Shown: positions 17,174-28,664, numbered from the stretch's first letter. The stretch is DNA of 64,000 nucleotides from Mariprofundus sp. NF (GCF_013387455.1 NZ_VWNC01000001.1:372001-436000); one strand, 5' to 3'. Made by a program: numbers and translations. Notes: a model not told the origin generated them from the sequence alone.

Positions 17174-18016
17174 ATGCATATCAAGGATCTGAAGGAACAT
17201 GATGACCATCACCTGCACCTGACGGGGCTGCGCAAAGTGCTCAATGAGCTGCTTTTTGATACGCGTACGCTGGCCGGGCGCATCACCAACTGGAGCATGC
17301 TTGCTCTGATTATGATTGTGGTGATTGGCTCCATGGTTAACACTGTTGAAGCCTATAATGCGCAGTGGGGTGAGCAGATTCATGAGTTTGAGCGCTGGGT
17401 GCTCTACGCCTTTGCACTTGAATATGTGTTGCGGGTTTATTCGGCGCGCAACCGTAAGCATTACATACTCAGTTTTAACGGTGTTGTAGATCTGATTACG
17501 GTGTTGCCACTGTTTGTTGTGGGTGACTCATTTGTGTTGGTGCGTCTGCTGCGTCTGGCACGTGTGATCAGGGTGGCGATCTCATTCCCCGTTGTTCGTT
17601 CCCTGTTTGCCTCACTCAGAGGTTCACTGAAGCTGCTTATGGGTGTACTGGGAACTATCGGCCTGATCTCTGTGATGGTAGGCAATATGATCTATATCCT
17701 TGAGCCGGAGACTTACTCCAACGCATTTGAAGGAACATGGTGGTCGCTGGTGACCATGAGTACGGTGGGTTACGGTGATTTTGTCCCGCAAACTGCAGTC
17801 GGCAAAATGTTGGCGGCAAGCCTGATCATGTCCGGTATCTGTATGTTTGCGATGGTGACGGCGGTGATTTCTGTGAAAGTGGGTCGAATGATTAATCATT
17901 CTGCCAAGTGCAGCTCCTGTAAACACGGTATAGCACCGGATTATCTCTTCTGCCCACACTGTGCTACTGCGCAGGAAGGGGCTCAACCAGAGGTTTTCGA
18001 AGAGGATGACGCCTGA
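17174..18016 (+). CDS. Voltage-gated-type potassium channel with C-terminal zinc ribbon
   Basis: A 280-residue six-helix channel subunit. S1-S3 hydrophobic segments are followed by an Arg-rich S4 (LVRLLRLARVIRV), S5, the pore with selectivity filter TVGYGD (197-202) and S6. The cytoplasmic tail carries CSSC and CPHC pairs forming a probable zinc ribbon, which is not part of the ordinary Kch/KvAP plan. The family passes K+; ligands of the tail are unknown. AGGGGT lies about 8 bases before the ATG. guaB follows on the same strand after 95 bases. Confidence 0.9.
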   Translation: MHIKDLKEHDDHHLHLTGLRKVLNELLFDTRTLAGRITNWSMLALIMIVVIGSMVNTVEAYNAQWGEQIHEFERWVLYAFALEYVLRVYSARNRKHYILSFNGVVDLITVLPLFVVGDSFVLVRLLRLARVIRVAISFPVVRSLFASLRGSLKLLMGVLGTIGLISVMVGNMIYILEPETYSNAFEGTWWSLVTMSTVGYGDFVPQTAVGKMLAASLIMSGICMFAMVTAVISVKVGRMINHSAKCSSCKHGIAPDYLFCPHCATAQEGAQPEVFEEDDA

Positions 18017-18021
18017 TCTGA

Positions 18022-19587
<1,566 letters not shown>

Positions 19588-19744
19588 TTTTTAGACGCAG
19601 ATGAACGCAGATATACGCTGATTTAGCATTGACCTCTGTTCATCTGAGTCTCTTAAGGGTTTGGAGTCGCGCAAAAATATTTGATTTTATTATGACGTTG
19701 GTTTGCCATTTATCTGTGTTGATCTGCGTTCATCTGTGTCTAAA
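19588..19744. repeat. Gene-less inverted iteron array between guaB and guaA
   Basis: The left arm TTTAGA plus three 10-bp units at 19596-19605, 19606-19615 and 19616-19625 (CGCAGATGAA, CGCAGATATA, CGCTGATTTA) mirrors a right arm at 19709-19744 whose reverse complement reads CACAGATGAA, CGCAGATCAA, CACAGATAAA. A decayed third copy is at about 19635-19656. The units match those bounding the GxxExxY gene at 25984-26426, but only about 80 non-coding bases lie between the arms here. The array starts directly after the guaB stop and ends 12 bases before the guaA ATG. Confidence 0.85.
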
Positions 19745-19756
19745 GGTTGGGTTATA

Positions 19757-21307
19757 ATGGATAAAATATTAATTCTGGATTTTGGTTCACAGTATACGCA
19801 GCTGATTGCGCGGCGTGTACGTGAAGCGCAGGTCTATTCTGAGCTGCATCCCTGGGATATGACAGAAGCGGATATCCGCGCCTTTAAGCCATCCGGTATT
19901 ATTCTCTCAGGTGGCCCAAACTCAGTCTATGAAGATGAGACCCCTAAGGCTCCGGCCTGTGTGTTTGAACTGGGCGTGCCTGTGCTCGGTATCTGTTACG
20001 GCATGCAGACCATGGCTGTGCAACTTGGTGGTGTGGTTGAAACCGGCCATGTGGCTGAATTCGGCTATGCTGAAGTCATGCCTTGCGGTGATTCGTCACT
20101 GCTGCGTGGAATCGATGAGGGTAAAGAGGGAGGTGCCCTTGATGTCTGGATGAGTCATGGTGATAAGGTCTCAGCACTACCTGCCGGTTTTGAAGTGATC
20201 TGCAGTAATGCCTCTACACCGATTGCCGGCATGGCTGATGAATCACGCCGTTTTTATGCACTGCAGTTCCATCCGGAAGTGACCCACACCCATCAGGGCA
20301 AGGCGATGCTCTCCCGCTTTGTGCATGATATCTGCGGCTGTGGTCGTGAATGGACCATGCCGCACTATATTGATGAGGCGGTCGCCCATATCCGTGAGCA
20401 GGTGGGTGAGGAAGATGTGATTCTCGGCCTCTCCGGAGGTGTTGACTCCTCCGTAGCTGCTGCGTTGTTGCAGCGTGCCATCGGTAGTCAGTTGACCTGT
20501 ATCTTTGTCGATAACGGATTGCTGCGCCTGCATGAGGCTGAGCAGGTGATGGAGATGTTCGCCAATAACCTTGGTGTGAAAGTTGATCATGTTGATGCCT
20601 CTGAGAAGTTCTTAAGTGAGCTGGCCGGTGTCTCTGATCCGGAAGCCAAACGCAAGATTATCGGTCGCGAATTTGTACATGTGTTCCAGGAAGAGGCGGA
20701 GAGTATGCCTAACGCCAAGTGGCTGGCACAGGGTACGATCTATCCTGATGTGATCGAGTCGGCCGGTTCCAAAACCAAAAAAGCCCACACTATCAAGAGT
20801 CATCATAATGTCGGTGGCCTGCCAGACACGCTGCATCTGAAACTGCTGGAGCCACTGCGTGACCTGTTCAAGGATGAGGTGCGTGAGCTGGGTGTGGCGC
20901 TCGGTCTACCTCGTGAGATGGTCTATCGCCATCCGTTCCCGGGTCCCGGGCTTGGTGTTCGAATCTTAGGCGAAGTGAAAAAAGAGTATGCCGAACTGCT
21001 GCGTCGTGCTGATGCGATTTTTATCGAGGAGCTGCGTGCCTCAGGCTGGTATGAGAAGACCAGTCAGGCATTTGTTGTCTTCCTGCCGGTAAAATCGGTC
21101 GGTGTGATGGGTGATGGCCGTACCTATGAGTGGGTGGTTGCGCTGCGTGCTGTAGAGACTCAGGACTTTATGACCGCACTCTGGGCAGAGTTGCCGCATG
21201 CACTGTTGGCCAAGGTATCCAATCGTATTATTAATGAGGTGCGTGGCATCAACCGTGTGGTCTATGATGTTTCGGGCAAACCGCCAGCTACGATTGAGTG
21301 GGAATAA
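19757..21307 (+). CDS. guaA: GMP synthase (glutamine-hydrolysing)
   Basis: A 516-residue enzyme (525 in E. coli) converting XMP to GMP. The class I glutamine amidotransferase domain has Cys80 (GICYGMQ) and QFHPEV; the ATP-pyrophosphatase domain has LSGGVDSS; the C-terminal dimerisation domain ends [21 protein letters not shown] 19757 begins the conserved [14 protein letters not shown]; the frame extends upstream into the iteron array from a TTG at 19703, which is not credible. The ribosome binding site is weak (AAGG, partly from the array end). Confidence 0.97.
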   Translation: MDKILILDFGSQYTQLIARRVREAQVYSELHPWDMTEADIRAFKPSGIILSGGPNSVYEDETPKAPACVFELGVPVLGICYGMQTMAVQLGGVVETGHVAEFGYAEVMPCGDSSLLRGIDEGKEGGALDVWMSHGDKVSALPAGFEVICSNASTPIAGMADESRRFYALQFHPEVTHTHQGKAMLSRFVHDICGCGREWTMPHYIDEAVAHIREQVGEEDVILGLSGGVDSSVAAALLQRAIGSQLTCIFVDNGLLRLHEAEQVMEMFANNLGVKVDHVDASEKFLSELAGVSDPEAKRKIIGREFVHVFQEEAESMPNAKWLAQGTIYPDVIESAGSKTKKAHTIKSHHNVGGLPDTLHLKLLEPLRDLFKDEVRELGVALGLPREMVYRHPFPGPGLGVRILGEVKKEYAELLRRADAIFIEELRASGWYEKTSQAFVVFLPVKSVGVMGDGRTYEWVVALRAVETQDFMTALWAELPHALLAKVSNRIINEVRGINRVVYDVSGKPPATIEWE

Positions 21308-21409
21308 ATTATAGGCAGAGGGTCACAGTGAAATATTTGGCCTTGCCATATTCAGAGATATCAGCTTTGATAAGCGGGTAGTTAATAGTTTCTTATGAAG
21401 GGAGAGATC

Positions 21410-22183
21410 ATGAAAAAGGTATTTATTCTTGCCTGTGTTGTTCTGCTTGCTGCATGCAGTCAGCAGGAAGAGAAAAAGGCTCCGGCGCTAACGCTTGATA
21501 GCGAAGAGTCCAAGCTCGCTTATGCCATTGGTATGGATATCGGCATGTCACTGAAAACAATAGGTACTGATCTGGATCGGGCCGTGATGATTGCCGCAAT
21601 CAATGATCGACTGGATGGCGCCGACAGCAAATTGAGTCAGGAAGATGCCAACAAGGTGAAACAGGCCTTTTTTGTGAAACAGGCTGAGAAGAAGGCGGCT
21701 GAGCAGAAGGCGGCAGCTGAAAAGAACAAGGCAGAGGGCGCCACTTTTCTTGCTGAGCATGCAGGAAAAGAGGGTGTGACTGTAACACCGAGTGGTCTGC
21801 ACTATCAGGTTATCCTGCAGGGTGAGGGTGCCAAACCTACTCTGAACGATAAAGTTACCGTTCACTACAAAGGTACAACCATTGATGGTGTTGAGTTCGA
21901 CTCCTCCTACAGCCGTGGTGAGCCGATCACTTTTCCTCTGGCTGGCGTGATTGCCGGTTGGCAGGAGGGCGTTCAGTTGATGAATGTCGGCTCCAAATAC
22001 AGGCTCGTTCTGCCATCTGAGCTTGCTTATGGTGAGCGTGGTGCCGGAGCCAAAATCGGCCCCAACAGTGTTCTGATCTTTGAGGTTGAGCTGATTGCGA
22101 TCGTCGATGAGAAGGCTGAGGCAGAGGCTGCGGCCAAGCTTGAAGAGGCTGCCAAAGCGGCACAGGCCGAAGCCAAAAAGTAG
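21410..22183 (+). CDS. FKBP-type peptidyl-prolyl isomerase lipoprotein
   Basis: A 257-residue envelope protein: lipobox LAAC with Cys16, an N-terminal FKBP dimerisation region (about 30-110, SEESKLAYAIGMDIG), a linker helix, then the FKBP catalytic domain (about 120-225) with VTVHYKGTTIDGVEFDSSY and the terminal PNSVLIFEVELI. A Lys/Ala/Glu tail follows. It resembles FkpA/Mip foldases but is lipid-anchored. GGGAGAG precedes ATG 21410; an ATG 15 bases earlier lacks one. Confidence 0.92.
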   Translation: MKKVFILACVVLLAACSQQEEKKAPALTLDSEESKLAYAIGMDIGMSLKTIGTDLDRAVMIAAINDRLDGADSKLSQEDANKVKQAFFVKQAEKKAAEQKAAAEKNKAEGATFLAEHAGKEGVTVTPSGLHYQVILQGEGAKPTLNDKVTVHYKGTTIDGVEFDSSYSRGEPITFPLAGVIAGWQEGVQLMNVGSKYRLVLPSELAYGERGAGAKIGPNSVLIFEVELIAIVDEKAEAEAAAKLEEAAKAAQAEAKK

Positions 22184-22249
22184 GAAGGCATGAATGATGC
22201 GTCGTAATAGATTCATCATTTTGTCATAATTCTCAGATAACATTGCTGA

Positions 22250-22281
22250 CCCTTCCCCCGTATGGGGGGAGGGTTATTTTT
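22250..22281 (+). terminator. Terminator after the FKBP gene
   Basis: A 10-bp C/G stem at 22250-22259 and 22264-22273 with a GTAT loop, followed by TTATTTTT. Confidence 0.8.
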
Positions 22282-22332
22282 ATGAAATAACCGGAGTCAC
22301 GCATGACTTTGGCATGAGATAGGAGATCTGAA

Positions 22333-23070
22333 TTGAAAGAGAAGATGTTGAAGTCGTACAAGGCATGGGATGCCCCCACGCGTATTTTCCACTGGGTGAA
22401 TTTCACGACCGTGCTACTGCTTATCTTTATGGGCCTGATGATGCTGTTTAAAAAGGATATGGGCATCACCAGTCTGGAGGCGAAGATCACGCTGAAAACC
22501 ATTCATGTGTTGATCGGTTACGTTTTTGTATTGAATCTGGCTGTGCGTATTGGCTGGGGTTTTGTCGGCGGTCGTTACTCCCGCTGGATGAATATCTTTC
22601 CCGGTAAGGGATATATCGGTGAGCTGAGCAGTTATCTTGCCAGTATTAAAGCGGGTGAGCCAAAACAGTATGTGGGTCACAATCCGCTGGGTCGTCTGGC
22701 TGTAGCGGTGATTATGCTCTCGCTCTCTGTGATGGCTGTGACCGGTCTGGTTCGTGCCGGTACCGATATCTATTACCCGCCGTTTGGTTCAACGTTTGCC
22801 GCACAGATCGCCGCCGATGGTGTTGATCCTGCAACGATCAAACCGTATGATAATACAGGTACTGATGCAGCGAAGGCCAAGGCGCTGAGCGCATTCAAAG
22901 GCCCGTTCGGCACTGTGCACATCTACACTTCCTACTTCCTGATGTTCCTGATCCTGCTGCATATCTTCGTGGTGGTACGTACCGAGATCAAAGAGGGTGG
23001 AGGGCTGGTCTCTGCGATGATCACCGGGCGCAAAGCGCTTACCAAAGAGCCGGAAGATCTCAACGGTTAA
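22333..23070 (+). CDS. Cytochrome b561-type membrane protein
   Basis: A 245-residue four-helix di-heme b-type cytochrome of the bacterial b561/Ni-hydrogenase cytochrome b class. Heme-ligand candidates are the His in RIFHWVNF, His in TIHVLIGY, and the His pair in VHIYTSYFLMFLILLHIF. Such proteins pass electrons between quinones and a periplasmic partner; no partner gene is adjacent, so the redox role is open. The start is TTG at 22333, with AGGAG 7 bases upstream; the first ATG (22345) is too far from it. Confidence 0.85.
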   Translation: MKEKMLKSYKAWDAPTRIFHWVNFTTVLLLIFMGLMMLFKKDMGITSLEAKITLKTIHVLIGYVFVLNLAVRIGWGFVGGRYSRWMNIFPGKGYIGELSSYLASIKAGEPKQYVGHNPLGRLAVAVIMLSLSVMAVTGLVRAGTDIYYPPFGSTFAAQIAADGVDPATIKPYDNTGTDAAKAKALSAFKGPFGTVHIYTSYFLMFLILLHIFVVVRTEIKEGGGLVSAMITGRKALTKEPEDLNG

Positions 23071-23093
23071 TCAGAAAGCTGTAAGTGCAATAG

Positions 23094-23123
23094 AAAGGCC
23101 CCGCAAATGCGGGGCCTTTTTTT
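23094..23123. terminator. Terminator between cytochrome b561 and ileS
   Basis: An 11-bp stem AAAGGCCCCGC / GCGGGGCCTTT with AAAT loop, A-run before and T-run after; usable for the convergent genes on both sides. Confidence 0.9.
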
Positions 23124-23199
23124 CATCCTGAAATTTCTGCTGCATCCATGCGGCAGATCCATTCGCCCCATCCCCGACCGAATGGAAATTGTTTTGCCC

Positions 23200-25971
23200 T
23201 TATGTCACTGCTTCAAAGCAGCGTGGGCAGAGCTCATTGTGCACTGCATGCGTTGAATCTGCAGGCGCACTGAAGTTCCAGCAGCGTGGGCACTTCACAC
23301 CATCCGCAGCTCTGATCGTGATGGCATCACCAGATTCTACTTTGGCGACGATGAACAGCTGTTCCCAGCTCTCACCTACAGCTTCAGCAAATGCGTTATC
23401 CAGATTTGGCACTGTCACAGTTGCCGCAATGGATGAACCGACAATCTTATCCTTCTTGGCCTGATCCATTGCCGTGTTGACCTGCTCACGCAGGGCAAAG
23501 AAGACTTCCCACGCCTTCTCATCCACCTTTATATCAGCAACCGGATGGAAGCGCTGCAGGTGGATGCTCTTGGCATCAGAGCCGGGCAGGAACTCCCACG
23601 CTTCATCAGCGGTGAACGGTACAATCGGAGCAATCAGTCGAATCAGGGTATCGGCCAGATCAAACAGGGTAGCACGCGCAGAGGCACGGCGATTGGAATC
23701 CGCCGCATCACAGTAGAGGCGATCCTTGATGATATCGAGGTAGAAGCCGCCCAGATCAACCGAACAGAAGTTATGCACCTCCTGATGGATACGGTGGAAC
23801 TGGTAGTGCTCATAAGCGTCATGCACCGCATGTTCAACCTGTGAAAGCCTGTGGCTGGCCCACTGATCAAGTGGTGTGCGATCTGCCACTGCAACAGCAT
23901 CACGAACCGGATCAAAACCATTGAGGTTACTCAGCAGGAAGCGGATGGTGTTGCGAATGCGGCGATAGGCTTCAGCCAGCTGCTTTAAAATCTCATCAGA
24001 GATGCGGATATCCGCTGAATAGTCGGCAGATGCGATCCACAGGCGCAGGATATCAGAGCCGAGTTGCTGGATGATCTTCTGCGGTGCTACGACATTGCCT
24101 TTGGACTTGGACATCTTGTTGCCGTTTTTATCCACCACAAAACCGTGCGTGAGCACACCTTTAAATGGTGCAACGCCACGGGTACCGACACTCTCCAGCA
24201 GTGAGGACTGGAACCAGCCGCGATGCTGATCAGAGCCCTCAAGGTAGAGATCGGCAGGGGTAGAGAGATCGTCACGATGTTCCAGCACGCAGGCGTGCGT
24301 ACTGCCTGAATCAAACCATACATCGAGAATGTCGGTCTCTTTCTCAAATTCCGAGCCGCCACAATCAGGGCAGGTTGCATCGGCAGGCAGGAATGCATTC
24401 ACATCCTTGGCAAACCATACATCTGCACCACCGGCTTCTACCTGTTTGGCAATACCTTCAACTACCTCAGCAGTGGTCACTTTATGGGAGCCGCAGGCGC
24501 AGCGGATGGCGGTGATCGGTACACCCCAGTTACGTTGACGTGATACACACCAGTCAGGGCGCTGCTCCACCATTGCGCGGATACGGTTTTCACCCCATTC
24601 CGGTGTCCATGCTGTCTTTTTAATCTCAGCCAGTGCTTTGTTGCGCAGGTCATTGGCATCCATGGAGATGAACCACTGTGGCGTAGCGCGGAAGATCAGT
24701 GGTTTGTGGCAGCGCCAGCAGTGCGGATAGGAGTGGCGAACTTCACTGGTCTCAAGCAGGGCACCACAGTTAAGCAGATGCTCAACCATGATGGCATTGG
24801 CCTGATAGACGTGGCGACCGGCAACAACAGGGGTGGCCTCATCAAATATGCCGGTATCACCGACAGGGTTGAAAGCCTTCAGGCCATATTTCATGCCGAT
24901 CTCGTAATCTTCCTGACCATGGCCCGGTGCGGTGTGCACCGATCCTGTGCCCGCTTCCAGTGTGACATGATCACCCACCAGAATCGGAGCATGCTGATCG
25001 AGATAGGGGTGGCGGAAATTGCGTTTGTCCAGCTTCTCACCGCTAAAGGTTGTTACAACCTCACCTTCAGCGCCGATAGCCTGCATTACTCCGGCGCGCA
25101 GATCCTCCGCCAGGATGATGGTTTCACCGGCTTTGAGGTTGCGGTTATCTCCGGTAGCGGTGATTTTAACGGCTGAGTATTCGATAGCGGGGCCGACTGA
25201 GACAGCCAGATTGGCAGGGATCGTCCACGGCGTGGTGGTCCAGATAACAATAGAGAGATCACCTGTCAGTTCAGGTGCGATATCGCTCAGATCTTCACCG
25301 GCAGCAAATTTCACATAGATCGAGTGTGAGGTGTGATCCTCATACTCCACCTCCGCCTCTGCCAGAGCGGTGGCGCAGGAGACACACCAGTGCACAGGTT
25401 TGGCGCCCTTATAGAGGCCACCATTGCCGAGGAACTTGCCGATCTCACGAACGGTGTTGGCCTCAAAGTTATAATCCATGGTGACATACGGGTTTTCCCA
25501 GTCACCGGTGATACCGAGGCGCTTGAACTCTTCGCGCTGCACATCGATCTGCCCTTTGGCATATTCACGGCACTCGGCTCTGAATTCAGAGTCGGAGATA
25601 TCCTCTTTTTTGCGTTTCTTCTTTTTGAACTTCTCTTCCACCTTCAGCTCAATGGGCAGACCATGGCAGTCCCAGCCCGGCACGTAAGGGGCATCAAAAC
25701 CGAGCATGGTACGGGAGCGGGTGACGACATCTTTAAGCACTTTGTTCAGGGCGTGGCCGATATGGATGCTACCATTGGCGTATGGCGGGCCATCATGAAG
25801 CACGAATTTCGGGGCATCTTTACGAGCTTCGCGAATCTGCGCGTAGAGATCTTCATCTTCCCATTTTGCGAGGCGTTTAGGCTCACTCTGCGGCAGGTTG
25901 CCACGCATGGGAAAGTCTGTTTTCGGCAGGAAAACAGTGGATTTATAATCGAATACTTCTTGCTCAGACAC
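23200..25971 (-). CDS. ileS: Isoleucyl-tRNA synthetase
   Basis: A 923-residue class I synthetase charging tRNA-Ile. The HIGH-type motif is in [16 protein letters not shown], the editing CP1 domain includes [18 protein letters not shown] is in NKMSKSKGN, and the C-terminal zinc finger has CPRCWNFS and CPRCF. The start is GTG at 25971 with GGAG 7 bases upstream. The iteron array of the GxxExxY element begins one base beyond this ribosome binding site. ribF, the usual upstream partner, lies past that element. Confidence 0.98.
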   Translation of the reverse strand: MSEQEVFDYKSTVFLPKTDFPMRGNLPQSEPKRLAKWEDEDLYAQIREARKDAPKFVLHDGPPYANGSIHIGHALNKVLKDVVTRSRTMLGFDAPYVPGWDCHGLPIELKVEEKFKKKKRKKEDISDSEFRAECREYAKGQIDVQREEFKRLGITGDWENPYVTMDYNFEANTVREIGKFLGNGGLYKGAKPVHWCVSCATALAEAEVEYEDHTSHSIYVKFAAGEDLSDIAPELTGDLSIVIWTTTPWTIPANLAVSVGPAIEYSAVKITATGDNRNLKAGETIILAEDLRAGVMQAIGAEGEVVTTFSGEKLDKRNFRHPYLDQHAPILVGDHVTLEAGTGSVHTAPGHGQEDYEIGMKYGLKAFNPVGDTGIFDEATPVVAGRHVYQANAIMVEHLLNCGALLETSEVRHSYPHCWRCHKPLIFRATPQWFISMDANDLRNKALAEIKKTAWTPEWGENRIRAMVEQRPDWCVSRQRNWGVPITAIRCACGSHKVTTAEVVEGIAKQVEAGGADVWFAKDVNAFLPADATCPDCGGSEFEKETDILDVWFDSGSTHACVLEHRDDLSTPADLYLEGSDQHRGWFQSSLLESVGTRGVAPFKGVLTHGFVVDKNGNKMSKSKGNVVAPQKIIQQLGSDILRLWIASADYSADIRISDEILKQLAEAYRRIRNTIRFLLSNLNGFDPVRDAVAVADRTPLDQWASHRLSQVEHAVHDAYEHYQFHRIHQEVHNFCSVDLGGFYLDIIKDRLYCDAADSNRRASARATLFDLADTLIRLIAPIVPFTADEAWEFLPGSDAKSIHLQRFHPVADIKVDEKAWEVFFALREQVNTAMDQAKKDKIVGSSIAATVTVPNLDNAFAEAVGESWEQLFIVAKVESGDAITIRAADGVKCPRCWNFSAPADSTHAVHNELCPRCFEAVT

Positions 25972-25983
25972 AGTGTTGCTCCA

Positions 25984-26426
25984 TTTTAGACGCAGATGAA
26001 CGCAGATATTCGCAGATTTAACTTCTGCTCTCTATCTTGCGCCGGATTTCCACCCGTTTCTCTGCGAAGTTAATCAATAGTCCGATTTCAAGGCCTGTTG
26101 CCTTGAGATAGTTGACCAGTTGAACTTCATGAACCGGCAGGATATGCGATACTGATTTCAATTCCACTATGATTTTATCATTCACCACCAGATCAGCGAA
26201 ATATTCACCAACACATTTCCCATGATATGTGACGTGCAAAGGTTTCTGCTGTTCTACTTTTAGTCCAATTCTGGTCAGTTCAATAACCATTGCATTCTCG
26301 TAAACTTTTTCCAAAAAGCCTGAACCCAGAGCATTGTGAACCGTGAATGCAGCCTGAATAATCTGTTCAGTCAGCGCTGCATGCTTATATCCATCTGTGT
26401 CCATCTGCGTTAATCAGCGTCTAAAA
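25984..26426 (-). mobile_element. GxxExxY element bounded by inverted 10-bp iteron arrays
   Basis: Left arm: TTTTAGA at 25984-25990 and units CGCAGATGAA, CGCAGATATT, CGCAGATTTA at 25991-26020. Right arm (reverse complement): TTTTAGA at 26426-26420 and units CGCTGATTAA, CGCAGATGGA, CACAGATGGA at 26419-26390. The only gene inside, GxxExxY, begins in one arm and ends in the other. The outer right end also encodes the last residues and TAA of ribF; the outer left end touches the ileS ribosome binding site. No transposase and no clear target duplication are seen, so mobility is inferred from structure and from the gene-less copy at guaB-guaA. Confidence 0.7.
26018..26404 (-). CDS. GxxExxY protein, PD-(D/E)XK nuclease-like
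   Basis: A 128-residue protein of the GxxExxY family. The name-giving motif is Gly29-Glu32-Tyr35 in [10 protein letters not shown]; the nuclease-like core has Asp71 and Glu81-x-Lys83 in [17 protein letters not shown], all intact. Such proteins are predicted to have the PD-(D/E)XK fold, but no function is established to my knowledge. The start codon and first residues (MDTDGYKH) are encoded by the iterons, no ribosome binding site is evident, and the stop TAA is in the opposite array. It sits in the transcription direction of ribF and ileS. Confidence 0.9.
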   Translation of the reverse strand: MDTDGYKHAALTEQIIQAAFTVHNALGSGFLEKVYENAMVIELTRIGLKVEQQKPLHVTYHGKCVGEYFADLVVNDKIIVELKSVSHILPVHEVQLVNYLKATGLEIGLLINFAEKRVEIRRKIESRS

Positions 26427-27342
26427 TCTGCCTGGCCATATCACAATCTTTGGCGATCTGGGCGGCCAGATCGGCGTGACCGGTGAATTTGCGATCCTCA
26501 CGAATACGCTGAATAAAGCTGACATTCAGGCACTGGTCATAGAGATCAGGTGAATCATCCAGCAGGTGGGTCTCCAGCAGCAGGGTGCGGCCATTGAAGG
26601 TGGGGCGGTAACCAAGATAAGCGGCACCATTCCACTGTTTTGATCTGTCTCTGGTATTGGCACGTACGGCATAGATACCAACCGGAGGGTGTGCCAGATC
26701 AGCCACATCAACATTGGCGGTCGGGAAATTCATTTCGCGGCCCCGTTTTTCACCGTGCAGTACTTTACCGGCAATCGAGTAGTCGCGACCAAGCAGTGTT
26801 TTAGCCAGTTCAAAATCAGCGGCTTCCACCGCCGAGCGGATACGCGAGCTGGAGACGACTGCCCCCATCATCTCAAAGGCAGCAGCTACCGTAACGTTAA
26901 ATCCAACCTCATCACCGAGATTGCGCAGATCATCAACATGACCTTCGCGATCATGGCCAAAGGCAAAATCGTAACCGACATGCATATGTTTGAAGGCGAA
27001 TGTTTCATAGAGGGTGGAAGAGAACTTTTCGGCAGGCCATCCAGCCAGCTCTTTGGTGAACTCCAACAGCAGTACGGCATTCACACCTTCAGCTTCAAGG
27101 TAGCCCAGTTTCTCCTGTAGATGACACAGACGGCGCGGTGCCTCTTCAGGATAGAGTACGGCGCGCGGATGCGGTTCAAAGGTGACCACAATCGTTGGCC
27201 CGTCGGCATTCATGGCGTGGCCGCGTGTCTCGGCCAGCACCTGCTCATGACCCATGTGCACGCCATCGAAGTTGCCGAGGGTGATGGCACCGCCGCGAAT
27301 TTCGGAGGCGCGAGCCTCATCCCATGAGTGAAAAATCTGCAT
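26410..27342 (-). CDS. ribF: Bifunctional riboflavin kinase/FAD synthetase
   Basis: A 310-residue enzyme (313 in E. coli) making FMN and FAD. The N-terminal FAD synthetase nucleotidyltransferase has LGNFDGVHMGH and SSSRIRSAV; the C-terminal riboflavin kinase has GRDYSIAGKV, NFPTANV and WNGAAYLGYRPTF. Start set at 27342 by homology; no good ribosome binding site is seen and the frame is open to 27402. The last residues LDAD and the stop lie in the iteron array of the element separating it from ileS, a normally adjacent gene. Confidence 0.95.
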   Translation of the reverse strand: MQIFHSWDEARASEIRGGAITLGNFDGVHMGHEQVLAETRGHAMNADGPTIVVTFEPHPRAVLYPEEAPRRLCHLQEKLGYLEAEGVNAVLLLEFTKELAGWPAEKFSSTLYETFAFKHMHVGYDFAFGHDREGHVDDLRNLGDEVGFNVTVAAAFEMMGAVVSSSRIRSAVEAADFELAKTLLGRDYSIAGKVLHGEKRGREMNFPTANVDVADLAHPPVGIYAVRANTRDRSKQWNGAAYLGYRPTFNGRTLLLETHLLDDSPDLYDQCLNVSFIQRIREDRKFTGHADLAAQIAKDCDMARQILDAD

Positions 27343-27441
27343 GTTCGCAACTATATCGTCAGACAGCGCAATTAAACAGAGAACAGGAATAGGGGGACTC
27401 ATGCTTGAGTCGGAGGTGATCTGTCGGCACGATACCGCACC

Positions 27442-28512
27442 ATGGATATTGTGACACAGGGATTGGCAGGCGCTGTATTGGCTCAGAGCTTCAGCAAAAA
27501 AGGTGAGACACGCATCGCCATGGTGATCGGTTTTCTGGCCGGACTGCTGGCCGATATTGATGCACTGTTCACCCGGTCCGAAGTTGACCCTCTCCTACAA
27601 CTCGATTTTCATCGGCACTTTACCCACTCGATCTTCTTTATCCCTTTTGGTGGTCTGATCGCTGCCCTGTTGATGTGGCCGATGCTGAAAAAGGTACTGC
27701 CTTTCAAACGGCTGCTGATTTTCACAACCGCCGGTTACGGCACATCAGGATTGATCGATGCCTGCACCAGCTACGGCACATCACTGCTTTGGCCACTTAC
27801 CGATGAACGTATCTCCTGGAATATTATCTCGATCCTTGATCCGCTCTTCTCCATCGCATTGATCACCGCCATCGCCTTTGCCGCAGTCAAACGCACACCG
27901 CGCTATGCCGCCTTCGGCCTCTGCTTTGCGATCTCCTACCTGCTGGTCGGTTTCTCCCAGCATGAGCGTGTGGAGGCGATGGCCATGGCACTGGCTGAAT
28001 CGCGCGGGCATCAGGTGGAGCGTATCGAGATTAAACCAACGATGGGTAATCTGGTGTTGTGGCGATCGATCTATGAGGCCGATGGTTATTTCCACATGGA
28101 TGCCCTGCGCGCCGGACTACCCGGTGAAGAGAAGTTGTACAGCGGCGAATCGGTAAAACGCTTTGAGCTGACCGACCTGCCGGAAGTGGCAGAAGGTTCA
28201 GTGCTGGCAGAAGATATCAAACGCTTTGAGTTTTTCTCAGATGGTTACATCGCTCTGTTTCCCGGAGAGAAACCTTTGATTGGTGATACCCGCTACTCGA
28301 TGCTGCCAACCTCCACCAAGCCGATCTGGGGCATCGAACTGGATCTGGCTGATCAACAGCGCCATACCCCTTTCAACCAGTTCCACGACTCATCTGATCT
28401 GACCCGCCAGACCTTTATCGATATGCTGTTGGGAGATGATATCCGCATCGTAAAAGAGGACGCCAAACCTGAACCGCAGGTAATGGCTGATTCACTCGAA
28501 AAGAAAATTTAA
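27442..28512 (+). CDS. YdjM-like membrane-bound metal-dependent hydrolase
   Basis: A 356-residue inner-membrane protein. The N-terminal half has the YdjM/DUF457 plan: QGLAGAVLAQ, AGLLADIDAL, the His-rich DFHRHFTHS and four or five membrane helices; the C-terminal 180 residues are soluble and make it nearly twice the size of YdjM. The family is classed as metal-dependent hydrolase from conserved His/Asp; the substrate is unknown. It is divergent from ribF with 99 bases between the starts. Confidence 0.85.
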   Translation: MDIVTQGLAGAVLAQSFSKKGETRIAMVIGFLAGLLADIDALFTRSEVDPLLQLDFHRHFTHSIFFIPFGGLIAALLMWPMLKKVLPFKRLLIFTTAGYGTSGLIDACTSYGTSLLWPLTDERISWNIISILDPLFSIALITAIAFAAVKRTPRYAAFGLCFAISYLLVGFSQHERVEAMAMALAESRGHQVERIEIKPTMGNLVLWRSIYEADGYFHMDALRAGLPGEEKLYSGESVKRFELTDLPEVAEGSVLAEDIKRFEFFSDGYIALFPGEKPLIGDTRYSMLPTSTKPIWGIELDLADQQRHTPFNQFHDSSDLTRQTFIDMLLGDDIRIVKEDAKPEPQVMADSLEKKI

Positions 28513-28664
28513 CCACAGGTTTCTGCAAGTCAAAAGCAGTCACTTTCTCGGATTTAATTAAGTGAAAAACCATAGGTCATGAATTCCGATCTTAAAATAC
28601 TTGAAGTCGTAAAATAACTGGTTTAATTTCTGCTTATAAATTGTTATTACTTTCAGGGAATAGT

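Noticed and set aside
19703-19756. Upstream TTG start for guaA
   Set aside because: The extra residues are translations of the iteron array and no GMP synthase begins that way.
25991-26020. The iterons as a replication origin
   Set aside because: No replication initiator gene, DnaA boxes or AT-rich unwinding region accompany them, and similar arrays occur at several loci.
25984-26426. The iteron arrays as a CRISPR array
   Set aside because: Units are adjacent 10-mers in inverted arms with no spacers and no cas genes.
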